A stretch of 39,694 nt of DNA from Spirochaetaceae bacterium (GTDB lineage: Bacteria; Spirochaetota; Spirochaetia; Treponematales; Breznakiellaceae): positions 1-39,694 of the forward strand of contig JAITER010000028.1 of NCBI GenBank assembly GCA_031281945.1. The letters run 5' to 3'. The number at the start of each line of letters is the position of its first letter. Within the stretch, counting starts at the first letter, position 1. Shown piece after piece: positions 8,683-15,621 of the stretch. The notes beneath the pieces were generated by a model. That model had not been told where the DNA came from. It searched no databases and worked only from the letters and a program-made list of their open reading frames with translations. The position numbers were made by a program, and so were the translations under genes.

Positions 8683-8708
8683 ATGTGAAATTAATTCACA
8701 TCTTTATA
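8683..8708 (-). promoter_or_regulatory. Operator-like palindrome and -10 box of pgk
   Basis: ATGTGAA-ATTAA-TTCACAT (8683-8701) is a perfect 19-bp inverted repeat. On the minus strand TATAAA (8708-8703) comes just before it, so the palindrome would cover the transcription start, about 70 nt before the pgk ATG. The half-sites TGTGA/TCACA resemble CRP/FNR sites, but the spacer is 7 nt instead of 6. No good -35 is seen. Confidence 0.5.
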
Positions 8709-8738
8709 TTAAAATCGGCGTTTTGGGTGATTTTCTAC

Positions 8739-8948
8739 AATGGACTTATTCGCCAACCCGGTTGGTTGCCTACTAACCTGCGGGCTAAGCTTTGCTTTAG
8801 TCTTGCAAAATGCTACCCATTTTGCGTTTTTAAGCGGAAGTTGGAACCAAAGCCCAAGCTTGGTAATCAAACCCAGGCTTGGTAATCAAGCCCAGGCTTT
8901 ATTCAGCTTGCGGAAACTGAGGTTTCCGAACAACTCTAATAGAGTTAG
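8739..8948 (+). repeat. Dispersed structured repeat, copy B (longest)
   Basis: It starts AATGGACTTATTCGCC, has stem 1 CAACC/GGTTG, then CTACTAACCTGCGG, hairpin 2 around GCAAAATGC-TAC, and an ending GGTTTCCGAACAACTCTA. Between hairpins 2 and 3 it carries a short tandem repeat of about 19 bp (8853-8897, CCCAGGCTTGGTAATCAAG and variants) that other copies lack. Confidence 0.85.
8853..8897 (+). repeat. Short tandem repeat inside repeat copy B
   Basis: Two and a half units of roughly CCCARGCTTGGTAATCAAR follow one another. This local duplication is unique to this copy. Confidence 0.7.
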
Positions 8949-9045
8949 CCAGAAAGCTCACATTCTCGGACAATTTCGATTCCAGCCATACATGACTAAA
9001 ACCGGCAGGCGTCAAAAAACAGCAAAACGCTCATTATTTTACAAG

Positions 9046-9115
9046 ACTTATTTCAACAAGCAGCCGGGTTATTAAAACAAGCCCAATTAACCCGTTCCGC
9101 AAAAACCGAAGATTT
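9046..9115 (-). repeat. Dispersed structured repeat, copy C (variant, inverted ends)
   Basis: A forward GACTTATTTCAAC is followed by a reverse GGGTTATTAAAACAAGCCC, so the two element ends face each other as a hairpin. The sequence then reads CAATTAACCCG and CCGCAAAAACCGAAGATT. Copy G at 32878-32970 has the same order. Confidence 0.55.
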
Positions 9116-9230
9116 ACAAAATTGATTTTTTTACATTTTTTTACAAGCATAGTCTTGAAAAGCGCGTTTTTACGGAAGCCGCCAAACTTTGGGTAAGTTA
9201 GAAGCTTGGGTTCATCAAAATCAATTCCGC

Positions 9231-9260
9231 TTGTTCAAAAGGTTATAAATGTGATATAAT
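9231..9260 (+). promoter_or_regulatory. Promoter of the LiaF-like gene, leaderless geometry
   Basis: TTGTTC (9231-9236), an 18-nt spacer and a perfect TATAAT (9255-9260). The ATG lies only 7 nt beyond the -10 box, so the mRNA would begin at or within the start codon. Confidence 0.65.
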
Positions 9261-9267
9261 TAGCGTT

Positions 9268-9786
9268 ATGTATAATTTTTTAATGGAAAAAGAAAATCTT
9301 ATAAAAACGCTGCAGGAACAATACGCTCAAAACATAATCAGCGTGGAAGAATACGAAAAAATATTGGAATATATAAATAAAATAGAAACAAAAAAAGAAA
9401 TAAAGACAATTCAAAAAATAATACAAGAAGAAAACCGCGTCGTTCTCGCGGGCGAAACGGCCAAAACTCATTTGGCGCTATTTTCCTGGAGGACGTCGCA
9501 TATAAAACCCCTAAATAAAAACGCCGGAAAATATACAAGTTTATTTGGAGCCAATAGAATCATACTTGGAAACATTCCGCGGGGAACAACCATTTTAAAC
9601 GTGAATTCAATATTTGGATTAACGGAAGTGATAGTTCCAGAAAACGTTAAAATAATAAACGAAGCTTTCCCAATATTTTCCGGTATATTCGCTTCAAATA
9701 AAACAATCAAAGACGACGATGCGCCGGAATTACACATAACCGGAAAAGCGATTTTTGGAAATATAACAATAAAACATTTGAATTAA
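9268..9786 (+). CDS. LiaF-like cell-envelope response domain protein
   Basis: A 172-aa protein. The N-terminal 60 residues form charged helices, starting with a SHOCT-like segment (QEQYAQNIISVEEYEKIL). The C-terminal half (about 95-172) has the pattern of the LiaF/YvqF C-terminal domain (DUF2154): an N-V-N-S-I-F-G strand, PENVKIINEAF, and ITGKAIFGNITIK. Unlike LiaF it has no membrane helices, so it is probably a soluble regulatory or scaffold form. There is no Shine-Dalgarno; the promoter position suggests leaderless translation from 9268, or a start at the second Met (9283). It stands alone, convergent with the ABC permease. Confidence 0.75.
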   Translation: MYNFLMEKENLIKTLQEQYAQNIISVEEYEKILEYINKIETKKEIKTIQKIIQEENRVVLAGETAKTHLALFSWRTSHIKPLNKNAGKYTSLFGANRIILGNIPRGTTILNVNSIFGLTEVIVPENVKIINEAFPIFSGIFASNKTIKDDDAPELHITGKAIFGNITIKHLN

Positions 9787-9840
9787 ATTCCAGCGCGGCA
9801 ATTTGATGTTTTTTTTACGGCGAACCGCGTAGGAATTCGT

Positions 9841-10530
9841 TTAACTGGAATGACTTTTACGATCACTTATGGAAAGGCGTTTTTCTATACGAGCGGAAAC
9901 GTGGCTTAACACAAGAATTACCGCCAAATAAAAAAGCCCCACTACAGACCATGTTACAAACGACTGCATTGTACGGCCTATGTATATTTTGGCTTCATAG
10001 CAAATATCGGCGAGGCTGATTACAGATATTATGGATGTGTCTTTTAAACTGATTATAAATTGATTCATTAAACTGGGTATTGAAATCCTAAGCGCTTGCG
10101 GTAAAACAACGCGCCTCATAGCCTGCCCGTACGAAAGGCCCAGACTTCTGGCCGCTTCCATTTGGCCGTGATCCACCGCCTGAACCCCGCCCCGGAAAAT
10201 CTCCGCCATATAGGCGCCCGCATTCAGACTAAGCGTGATGGTTCCAGCCAAAAACGCGGTGAGCCGGACGTCTACGCCAAAAGACTGGAAAAGCTGGGGA
10301 ACGCCGAAATAAACAAAAAAAGTCTGCACCAAAAGCGGCGTGCCGCGAATAACGCCGATGTACCCTTTCGCCAAAAGGTTAAAAACTTTGCGTTTTGAAA
10401 GATGAGCGAAGCAAGCCGCCAACCCTAAAATGACGGCGAAAAAAAGCGCGGAAATGGTAAGTTCAATCGTAACGAACATACCTCGCAACAGAAGAGGAAA
10501 CACATCTTTTGTTATGTTTATAAAATTCAT
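9841..10530 (-). CDS. Polar amino-acid ABC transporter permease
   Basis: A 229-aa inner-membrane permease of the HisM/GlnP family. It has about five membrane segments, an EAA loop (AYMAEIFRGGVQAVDHGQ, then EAARSLGLS, ending RVVLPQA) for contact with the ATPase, and IRGTPLLVQ near residue 60. The frame is open to a TTG at 10545, but that codon is buried in a 14-bp hairpin stem, so the ATG at 10530 (NFINITKD) is preferred. It follows the substrate-binding lipoprotein on the same strand. No ATPase gene is in this cluster, so one must be supplied from elsewhere. Specificity is inferred only at family level. Confidence 0.92.
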   Translation of the reverse strand: MNFINITKDVFPLLLRGMFVTIELTISALFFAVILGLAACFAHLSKRKVFNLLAKGYIGVIRGTPLLVQTFFVYFGVPQLFQSFGVDVRLTAFLAGTITLSLNAGAYMAEIFRGGVQAVDHGQMEAARSLGLSYGQAMRRVVLPQALRISIPSLMNQFIISLKDTSIISVISLADICYEAKIYIGRTMQSFVTWSVVGLFYLAVILVLSHVSARIEKRLSISDRKSHSS

Positions 10531-10539
10531 CGCATTTAA

Positions 10540-10580
10540 CCGCAAGCTAAAACTTAGGTAAAACCGGTTTTAGCTTGCGG
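10540..10580 (-). promoter_or_regulatory. Intercistronic hairpin between receptor and permease genes
   Basis: Perfect 14-bp arms (10540-10553 and 10567-10580) flank a 13-nt loop. The hairpin lies in the gap between the lipoprotein stop and the permease start. Such hairpins often shield the receptor mRNA and allow more receptor than permease. No T-run follows, so it is not a simple terminator. Confidence 0.65.
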
Positions 10581-10608
10581 ACGTACGGCCCTCTTAATTT
10601 TATCCCGG

Positions 10609-11370
10609 TTATTCCGAGGCTATATACTTATTGATTATTCTTTCGTACTCGCCGCTTGCGATTATGTTGGCGAGACCTTTGTTAAAGGCCGCGAGAAGTT
10701 CTTTGTTTTCGCCTTTTAAAACCGCGAAACCGTAAGACGAGCCTTTTTCCATAGCTCCCGTCATTTTCAATCCGACGCCTCGCGAAATTCCATAACCCAT
10801 AACAGGATAGTCCTCGAAACACGCCGCCGAGTTGCCGGTTTTTACTTCTTCGTACATATAAGGAGATTCATCAAAATATTTAATCGCAAAATTATATTTA
10901 TCTTTAATGCTCTCGGCGAAAGCGGCGCCTTCCGTGCCTATTTTTACGGCGACCGTCTTTCCTTTTAGGTTTTCGTATGAAGATACGCTTTCGTCGTCCG
11001 CTCTAGCGGCCATAACAACCCCGGAATTGTAATAAGGCTCAGAAAAATCGTATTTTTCGCGGCGTTCCCGCGTAATACTCATGCCGGCGATAACTCCGTC
11101 CGCCTGCTTTGATTCAAGCGCGGCCACAGCGGCGCTAAACCCAAGCGGCTTTAATTCGTAGCTTAAATTTTGGTCCGCCGCGATTGCGGCTAAAAGTTCA
11201 ATATCTATCCCCGTGTACTGTTTGTTCTCATCCTGAAACTCGAATGGGGCGAAAGTGGTGTCCGTGGCGATAACGTAGGAACCGGTCTTTTTTACGCAAC
11301 CCGCAAAAACAAGAGCGCAAGAAAAAAAAGCCAATAACAAACACTTTTTTAATATTTTTTTCTTCATCAA
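10609..11370 (-). CDS. Amino-acid ABC transporter substrate-binding lipoprotein
   Basis: A 253-aa family 3 solute-binding protein. It has a lipoprotein signal peptide with lipobox VFAGC (Cys25), so it should be anchored to a membrane in the periplasm. The receptor fold begins with a Y-V-I-A-T-D-T-T-F-A-P-F-E-F segment, typical of glutamine/histidine/general polar amino-acid receptors; later segments include GIDIELLAAIA, ADGVIAGMS and an R residue in TRERREKYDFS. A strong Shine-Dalgarno TAGGAG lies about 7 nt before the ATG. It heads a two-gene operon with the permease. A promoter upstream of repeat copy D would give a leader of about 245 nt that contains the repeat. The exact ligand is unknown. 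Confidence 0.93.
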   Translation of the reverse strand: MMKKKILKKCLLLAFFSCALVFAGCVKKTGSYVIATDTTFAPFEFQDENKQYTGIDIELLAAIAADQNLSYELKPLGFSAAVAALESKQADGVIAGMSITRERREKYDFSEPYYNSGVVMAARADDESVSSYENLKGKTVAVKIGTEGAAFAESIKDKYNFAIKYFDESPYMYEEVKTGNSAACFEDYPVMGYGISRGVGLKMTGAMEKGSSYGFAVLKGENKELLAAFNKGLANIIASGEYERIINKYIASE

Positions 11371-11462
11371 AAATCTCCTAAAGCCGTTTGGAAACCGCGC
11401 GATAAAACAAAATATTCCCGTGTTTTATTCCTTCAATATTTTATTTTTTACACGATTTCTAA

Positions 11463-11577
11463 ATTGGACTTGTTCGCCAACCTGGTTGGTTGTCGCCCAA
11501 GTCTTGCAAAATGCTACGCATTTTGCGTTTTTTAAGCGGAAGTTGTTCGAAAACTGAAGTTTCCGAACAACTCTATT
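11463..11577 (+). repeat. Dispersed structured repeat, copy D (clean reference copy)
   Basis: Three hairpins follow one another: stem 1 CAACC/GGTTG (11478-11492), stem 2 GCAAAATGC/GCATTTTGC with loop TAC (11506-11526), and stem 3 with 14-nt arms, one mismatch and loop GA (11542-11571). It begins ATTGGACTTGTTCGCC and ends AACAACTCTATT. It lies in the probable leader of the amino-acid transporter operon. Confidence 0.9.
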
Positions 11578-11623
11578 TAAGTTCAAAAACATAAAGCCCG
11601 CAATTCACAGGCTAAATCAAATT

Positions 11624-11653
11624 ATTATACCGCGTTTTAAAAACTTTTTGCAA
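11624..11653 (-). promoter_or_regulatory. Promoter of the amino-acid transporter operon
   Basis: On the minus strand TTGCAA (11653-11648), an 18-nt spacer and a perfect TATAAT (11629-11624). Transcription would start near 11617 and run through repeat copy D before reaching the receptor start at 11370. Confidence 0.5.
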
Positions 11654-11731
11654 CCGCGCAAATTTTTGCTGTATTCGAAAGCCGGGCTGCGGGGAGCCGG
11701 TTTTTACGGGTTTAGCGGAGAAAATCGCGCT

Positions 11732-14173
11732 TTATACCAAAGTGCGGGCTATTCGCACTATATCAGCGAAAACTCCGCCGGCGGTAACCTCAGCTCCCGC
11801 GCCGGGGCCTTTTATTACAAGAGGCAGCGTGTTGTAGCGGTTTGTATGTATCACAACAATGTTATCCGCGCCGGTAAGCGAACAAAACGGGCTGCGGACG
11901 TTTTCCGTCCGTAAAGATATACGCGCCTTGCCTTCTTCTATCACGGCGATGTAGCGCAAAGCCCCGCCTTCTTTTTGCGCGGCCAGCCGTTTAGCCTCGA
12001 ATTGCGCGTCCGATTTTTCCAGCTCCGCAAAAAAATCATCCACCGTCCTGGCTTGAAAACATTCGTCCGGCAGTATTGGGTCTATCTCCACTTGCGAAAA
12101 TTCCAAAGGCATACCGCATTCACGCGCTAAAATTAAAGCCTTTCGCGCCGCATCCATCGCGTTAAGATCATCCCTAGGATCGGGTTCGGTGTAACCCTTT
12201 TCTTTCGCCGCGCACACAAGCGCCGAAAAAGGAATGGAACCGTCAAAACTATTAAAAATAAAACTTAAAGTCCCGGAAAGAACGGCTTCTATGCGCGTAA
12301 CTTTGTCGCCGGATAAATAAAGATCCCTCAAAGTCGATATTACGGGAAGGCCGGCGCAAACTGTAACTTCGTATAAATAAGGAACGCCCCTGTCCCGCGA
12401 AAACGAGGTGATAGCGTTATAGTATTCAAAAGAACCGGAATTCGCTTTTTTGTTAGGTGTTATTACAGGAATAAGAGCGTGGAGAATTTCCTCGTACATT
12501 AAAGCCACATCCGCGCTCGCCGTGCAATCGCAAAAAGCGCTGTTCGGCAAATTGCGCTCTTTCATTTTTTGAACGAACAACTTTAAATCACAAGGCTCGC
12601 CTGAGGCTAAAATTTCTTTCGCCTTGTTTAACTGAACGCCTTCTTCGTTAAACGTCATGTTGCGGGAATTGGCCAAACCAGTAACCCTTATGCGGATCTT
12701 GTATTTTTGTTCAAGCTGTTCCCGCTGGGCGGCTATCTGCTTTAAAAGCTCTCCCCCGATAAGCCCTACGCCCGCGAGAAAAAGATTTACGCTGCGCACG
12801 CCCGATAAAAAAAACGCTTCGTGAACGGCGTTCATGGCGCGCGCTTTGTCTTTTTGCGGTATCACCGCCGATATGTTTATCTCCGAAGACCCTTGAGCTA
12901 TAGCGACAACGTTTACGCCGCTCCTGCCTAGCGCGTGAAAAACCTTGCCCGCTATGCCGGAAGAGCTTTTCATGCGCGAGCCTACCACCGCTATAACCGA
13001 AAGACCGCCCTCCGCTTCCGGCGGCTCCATGGAGCCTTCACGCAGTTCAGTCGCGAATTCTTCACGCACGGCGCTTAACGCCGCGTCTTCGTCAACGGGG
13101 TTTATAGCAAAACAAATTGAATATTCACTGGAAGCCTGCGTAATTAGTATTATATTCACGTTCCTGCGCCCAAGCGCCACAAAAAGCCTGGAGGCGAAAC
13201 CGGCGCGGCCGTAAAGAGCGGCCCCCTCAATCTTTATAACAGATACAGAGTTTATGCAACTTATTCCGCGTATAAGCCCTTCCGCCTCTTTTGCGTTATG
13301 CGATATAAGAGTGAACGGGCCGTCCGGATTAAATGAGTTTAGAATTTTTATAGGTATTTTTTTTTCCAAAACAGGCTGTATTGTAGGCGGATGCAAAACC
13401 TTCGCGCCAAAATGAGACATCTCCATAGCCTCGATGTACGGCATCTCTTTTATGGTGAAAGCGCCGCTTACAATCTTTGGGTCGCAGGTAAGCACGCCGT
13501 TTACGTCCGTCCACAGCTCCAGCGCATCCGCGTCAAGAGCCGCCGCGAAAATCGCCGCGCTGAGGTCTGAGCCGCCGCGTCCAAGCGTCGTGACGTCCCC
13601 GTTTACGGTAGAAGCGATAAAACCAGGCGCTACATACAAAGCGCCGTCTTTGCAGGCTTCGCGTATATTCGCATAGCTTATATCCTGCAAAAATTTAGCT
13701 TTCCCAAAAGAGGCGTCCGTCTTTATAACATCCCTGCTGTCTATAAAAACGGCGCCGAGCCCGGCTTCGCGAAGAACGCCGGCGATTATAAACGAAGAAA
13801 GAAGTTCGCCAAAACTCATTACACGATCAAGCGTACGCGCCGAAAGTTCTTTTAAAACAGCCGCCGAACCTAAAACCGCCTTTAACCCGGCGATTTCGTC
13901 CGAAATCACGGCTAAAACGCTCTTTAGAACGCCGCCTTTTAAAAAGGCCTCCGCCATTTCAACATGACGCGCCTCTATCGCCGCGAGAGCTTCATCGCAA
14001 GCGCCGCCGCGAACAGCGGTTTTAGCCAGATTTACAAGGGCGTCCGTTACTCCGTTAAAAGCCGAAACTATAACTACATTGCGGGTTTCTTGTGATTTTT
14101 TAACAATAACGCATAAACCTTCCAGAGCGCTCGCGCTACCCACAGAAGTTCCGCCGAATTTCATTATTTTCAT
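11732..14173 (-). CDS. thrA: Bifunctional aspartokinase / homoserine dehydrogenase
   Basis: An 813-aa fused enzyme for the first and third steps of the aspartate pathway to threonine and methionine. The aspartokinase domain (1 to about 290) starts with KFGGTSVG and has the TLGRGGSDLSA substrate site. Two ACT-type regulatory segments follow (about 300-450), implying allosteric feedback by threonine or a related amino acid. The homoserine dehydrogenase part (about 455-813) has the NAD(P) loop GVGLIGGELL, TPNKKAN, GTLSFIFN and EPDPRDDLNAMDAARK. Length and motifs are complete. There is no Shine-Dalgarno; a promoter -10 box ends 6 nt before the ATG, suggesting a leaderless mRNA. The next Met (residue 4) also fits. 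Confidence 0.97.
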   Translation of the reverse strand: MKIMKFGGTSVGSASALEGLCVIVKKSQETRNVVIVSAFNGVTDALVNLAKTAVRGGACDEALAAIEARHVEMAEAFLKGGVLKSVLAVISDEIAGLKAVLGSAAVLKELSARTLDRVMSFGELLSSFIIAGVLREAGLGAVFIDSRDVIKTDASFGKAKFLQDISYANIREACKDGALYVAPGFIASTVNGDVTTLGRGGSDLSAAIFAAALDADALELWTDVNGVLTCDPKIVSGAFTIKEMPYIEAMEMSHFGAKVLHPPTIQPVLEKKIPIKILNSFNPDGPFTLISHNAKEAEGLIRGISCINSVSVIKIEGAALYGRAGFASRLFVALGRRNVNIILITQASSEYSICFAINPVDEDAALSAVREEFATELREGSMEPPEAEGGLSVIAVVGSRMKSSSGIAGKVFHALGRSGVNVVAIAQGSSEINISAVIPQKDKARAMNAVHEAFFLSGVRSVNLFLAGVGLIGGELLKQIAAQREQLEQKYKIRIRVTGLANSRNMTFNEEGVQLNKAKEILASGEPCDLKLFVQKMKERNLPNSAFCDCTASADVALMYEEILHALIPVITPNKKANSGSFEYYNAITSFSRDRGVPYLYEVTVCAGLPVISTLRDLYLSGDKVTRIEAVLSGTLSFIFNSFDGSIPFSALVCAAKEKGYTEPDPRDDLNAMDAARKALILARECGMPLEFSQVEIDPILPDECFQARTVDDFFAELEKSDAQFEAKRLAAQKEGGALRYIAVIEEGKARISLRTENVRSPFCSLTGADNIVVIHTNRYNTLPLVIKGPGAGAEVTAGGVFADIVRIARTLV

Positions 14174-14179
14174 GCAATT

Positions 14180-14208
14180 ATGCTATGCTCTTTTAATCAA
14201 ATTTACAA
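14180..14208 (-). promoter_or_regulatory. Promoter of thrA, leaderless geometry
   Basis: On the minus strand TTGTAA (14208-14203), a 17-nt spacer and TAGCAT (14185-14180). The ATG follows after 6 nt. Confidence 0.5.
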
Positions 14209-14530
14209 GGATTCGCATTATATATATTATAAAAACGCCGGAGTCTTTCAAACCGTCAAAAAGCCTGGTTTTCCGCATCTAATTCGAGCAATCAAATGCG
14301 TTTCCGGCAAGCGCCGCCTTAAAAGCGTTATCGCTTTTTAATACTTCACGCTCCGCCGTAAACTCTAAAAAAATTATAAAAGATAGCGTTTAATTAACAG
14401 GGGCCTGTTGTTTGGGGAATATCCGGCGTTCTTTAGCGGCGAGCCTGGCGCTTTTCAATTTTAGGCTTCAACTCCGCCAGGCGTTTCCGTTTTTATAGCT
14501 TGCGCGCTTAATAACAAGAGCAAAACCGTT
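14209..14530. other. Intergenic region between thrA and the coiled-coil nuclease-like gene
   Basis: No gene is seen. An inverted repeat GCCTGGCG/CGCCAGGC (about 14443-14482, long loop) may act in termination of the 14531 gene. AT-rich sequence near 14219-14235 could hold a second thrA promoter. Confidence 0.4.
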
Positions 14531-15403
14531 TTACCACTCTTTCGGTTTAAAACCTTCAGGCGGCTGCAACAAGCGGACGTCCTCCCCGCCCAACTCAAGA
14601 ATGAAAAAACCGCTCTGTTCCGCGTATTCCCGTGCGCAGGGGTCGACAGCCGCCGCCGCTATCGCTCCAAGCAGTCTTTTTCCCTTGGCTTCCGCGGGCG
14701 TGTAATCATGTATTAATTGCATTCGTTTTATATGCTCATCAACCTGGCTTGTTTTGTCCAGCCATCTTTTGATTTCCACAGCCATGCATACGGTTGTATT
14801 CGAAAGCAATATGTCTATTTCTCCGCGCAGGCGGTTCGCGTCGTCGTATATGGGAAGGCGCCTAAACAACCGCCTAAGGTTGTAATTGTAAACGTCGAAC
14901 TTATCCCCCAGGTTCGGGCCGAAAAGCGTTTCCACCAACTCCCCCATAGACAGGTTTAAACCGCCTACGTTGGCTGTAACACGGTCGACTCTTGCGCTCA
15001 TCTTGTCAACGTTGGCCGTAACTCGGTCGACTCTTGCGCTCATTCTATCAACGTTGGCTGTAACGCGGTCGACTCTTTCACCCATTCTATCAACGTTGGC
15101 CGTTAACGCATCGATTCTTTCACCCATTCTCTCAATGTTGGCCGCGGTGTTGGCCGTAACACGATCGATTCTTTCGCCCATTCTCTCAATGTTGGCCGTA
15201 ACACGATCGATTCTTTCGCCTATTCTATCAATGTTGGCCGCTGTGTTGGCCGTTAACGCATCGATTCTTTCGCCCAGTTTGTCGATATTTTCCGTCGTTT
15301 TATCAACTCTTTCGCCTAATTTGAGTAATGAAGTCCAAACAGCGGGAAAACCAAGCTTTTTCCCCAATTCAACCGCTTCTTCCGCCGTCATTTCTTGCGC
15401 CAT
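14531..15403 (-). CDS. Coiled-coil repeat protein with a PD-(D/E)XK nuclease-like domain (DUF3782-like)
   Basis: A 290-aa protein. Residues 27-150 are a long coiled coil built from a 14-aa (two-heptad) unit of the form ANVDRMGERVDRVT, repeated about eight times with occasional 4-aa NTAA insertions; the DNA shows it as a 42-bp repeat. The C-terminal part (about 155-290) matches the PD-(D/E)XK pattern: E195-I-D197, a strand, then E210-I-K212. Related spirochaete and cyanobacterial proteins are common and multicopy, without a proven role. GGGGGAT about 9 nt upstream of the ATG at 15403 can serve as ribosome site. The repeat number is likely to vary between strains. Confidence 0.85.
   Translation of the reverse strand: MAQEMTAEEAVELGKKLGFPAVWTSLLKLGERVDKTTENIDKLGERIDALTANTAANIDRIGERIDRVTANIERMGERIDRVTANTAANIERMGERIDALTANVDRMGERVDRVTANVDRMSARVDRVTANVDKMSARVDRVTANVGGLNLSMGELVETLFGPNLGDKFDVYNYNLRRLFRRLPIYDDANRLRGEIDILLSNTTVCMAVEIKRWLDKTSQVDEHIKRMQLIHDYTPAEAKGKRLLGAIAAAAVDPCAREYAEQSGFFILELGGEDVRLLQPPEGFKPKEW
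14960..15300 (-). repeat. In-frame 42-bp coding repeats
   Basis: Successive units reading (T/C)GGCCGTAAC.CGGTCGAC or close variants encode the two-heptad coiled-coil unit of the host protein. The downstream-most units (MSARVDRVT) are the most alike, suggesting recent duplication. Confidence 0.85.
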
Positions 15404-15621
15404 AATAAAACATCCCCCATTAAACTCTAATATAACCGCAATGAAGCGAATGGCGCAAGCTTATAAACGCATAAGGCGAATATTTCCGGTTTTTGGAACA
15501 GTAAAAATTTGACAAGGGTTTAGCGGCTTAAACTGTTTTCACCACGGCGGAAGACGCCGGCGCCGCCGGGTTAAAACTCTCAAGGTATGTTCAAAAGAGC
15601 TTGTTTTTATTAAAATTAATT

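Noticed and set aside
8740-9075. Plus-strand frames in the pgk/LiaF-like gap
   Set aside because: They translate repeat copies B and C; no ribosome site and no protein-like composition.
11464-11577. CRISPR or tRNA-like interpretation of the hairpin repeat
   Set aside because: Copies are far apart, not regularly spaced, and no acceptor stem, CCA end or anticodon loop arrangement is seen.
14433-14482. Short basic reading frame (KRLAELKPKIEKRQARR) on the minus strand
   Set aside because: It has no start codon after an upstream stop, and lies on an inverted repeat in the gap; too short to support as a gene remnant.
14970-15512. 180-codon plus-strand frame opposite the coiled-coil gene
   Set aside because: It is the antisense shadow of the 42-bp coding repeats. 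The minus-strand frame has a start signal, heptad pattern and a PD-(D/E)XK motif.
15509-15540. TTGACA before prfA as a promoter
   Set aside because: No acceptable -10 box is found 16-18 nt downstream.
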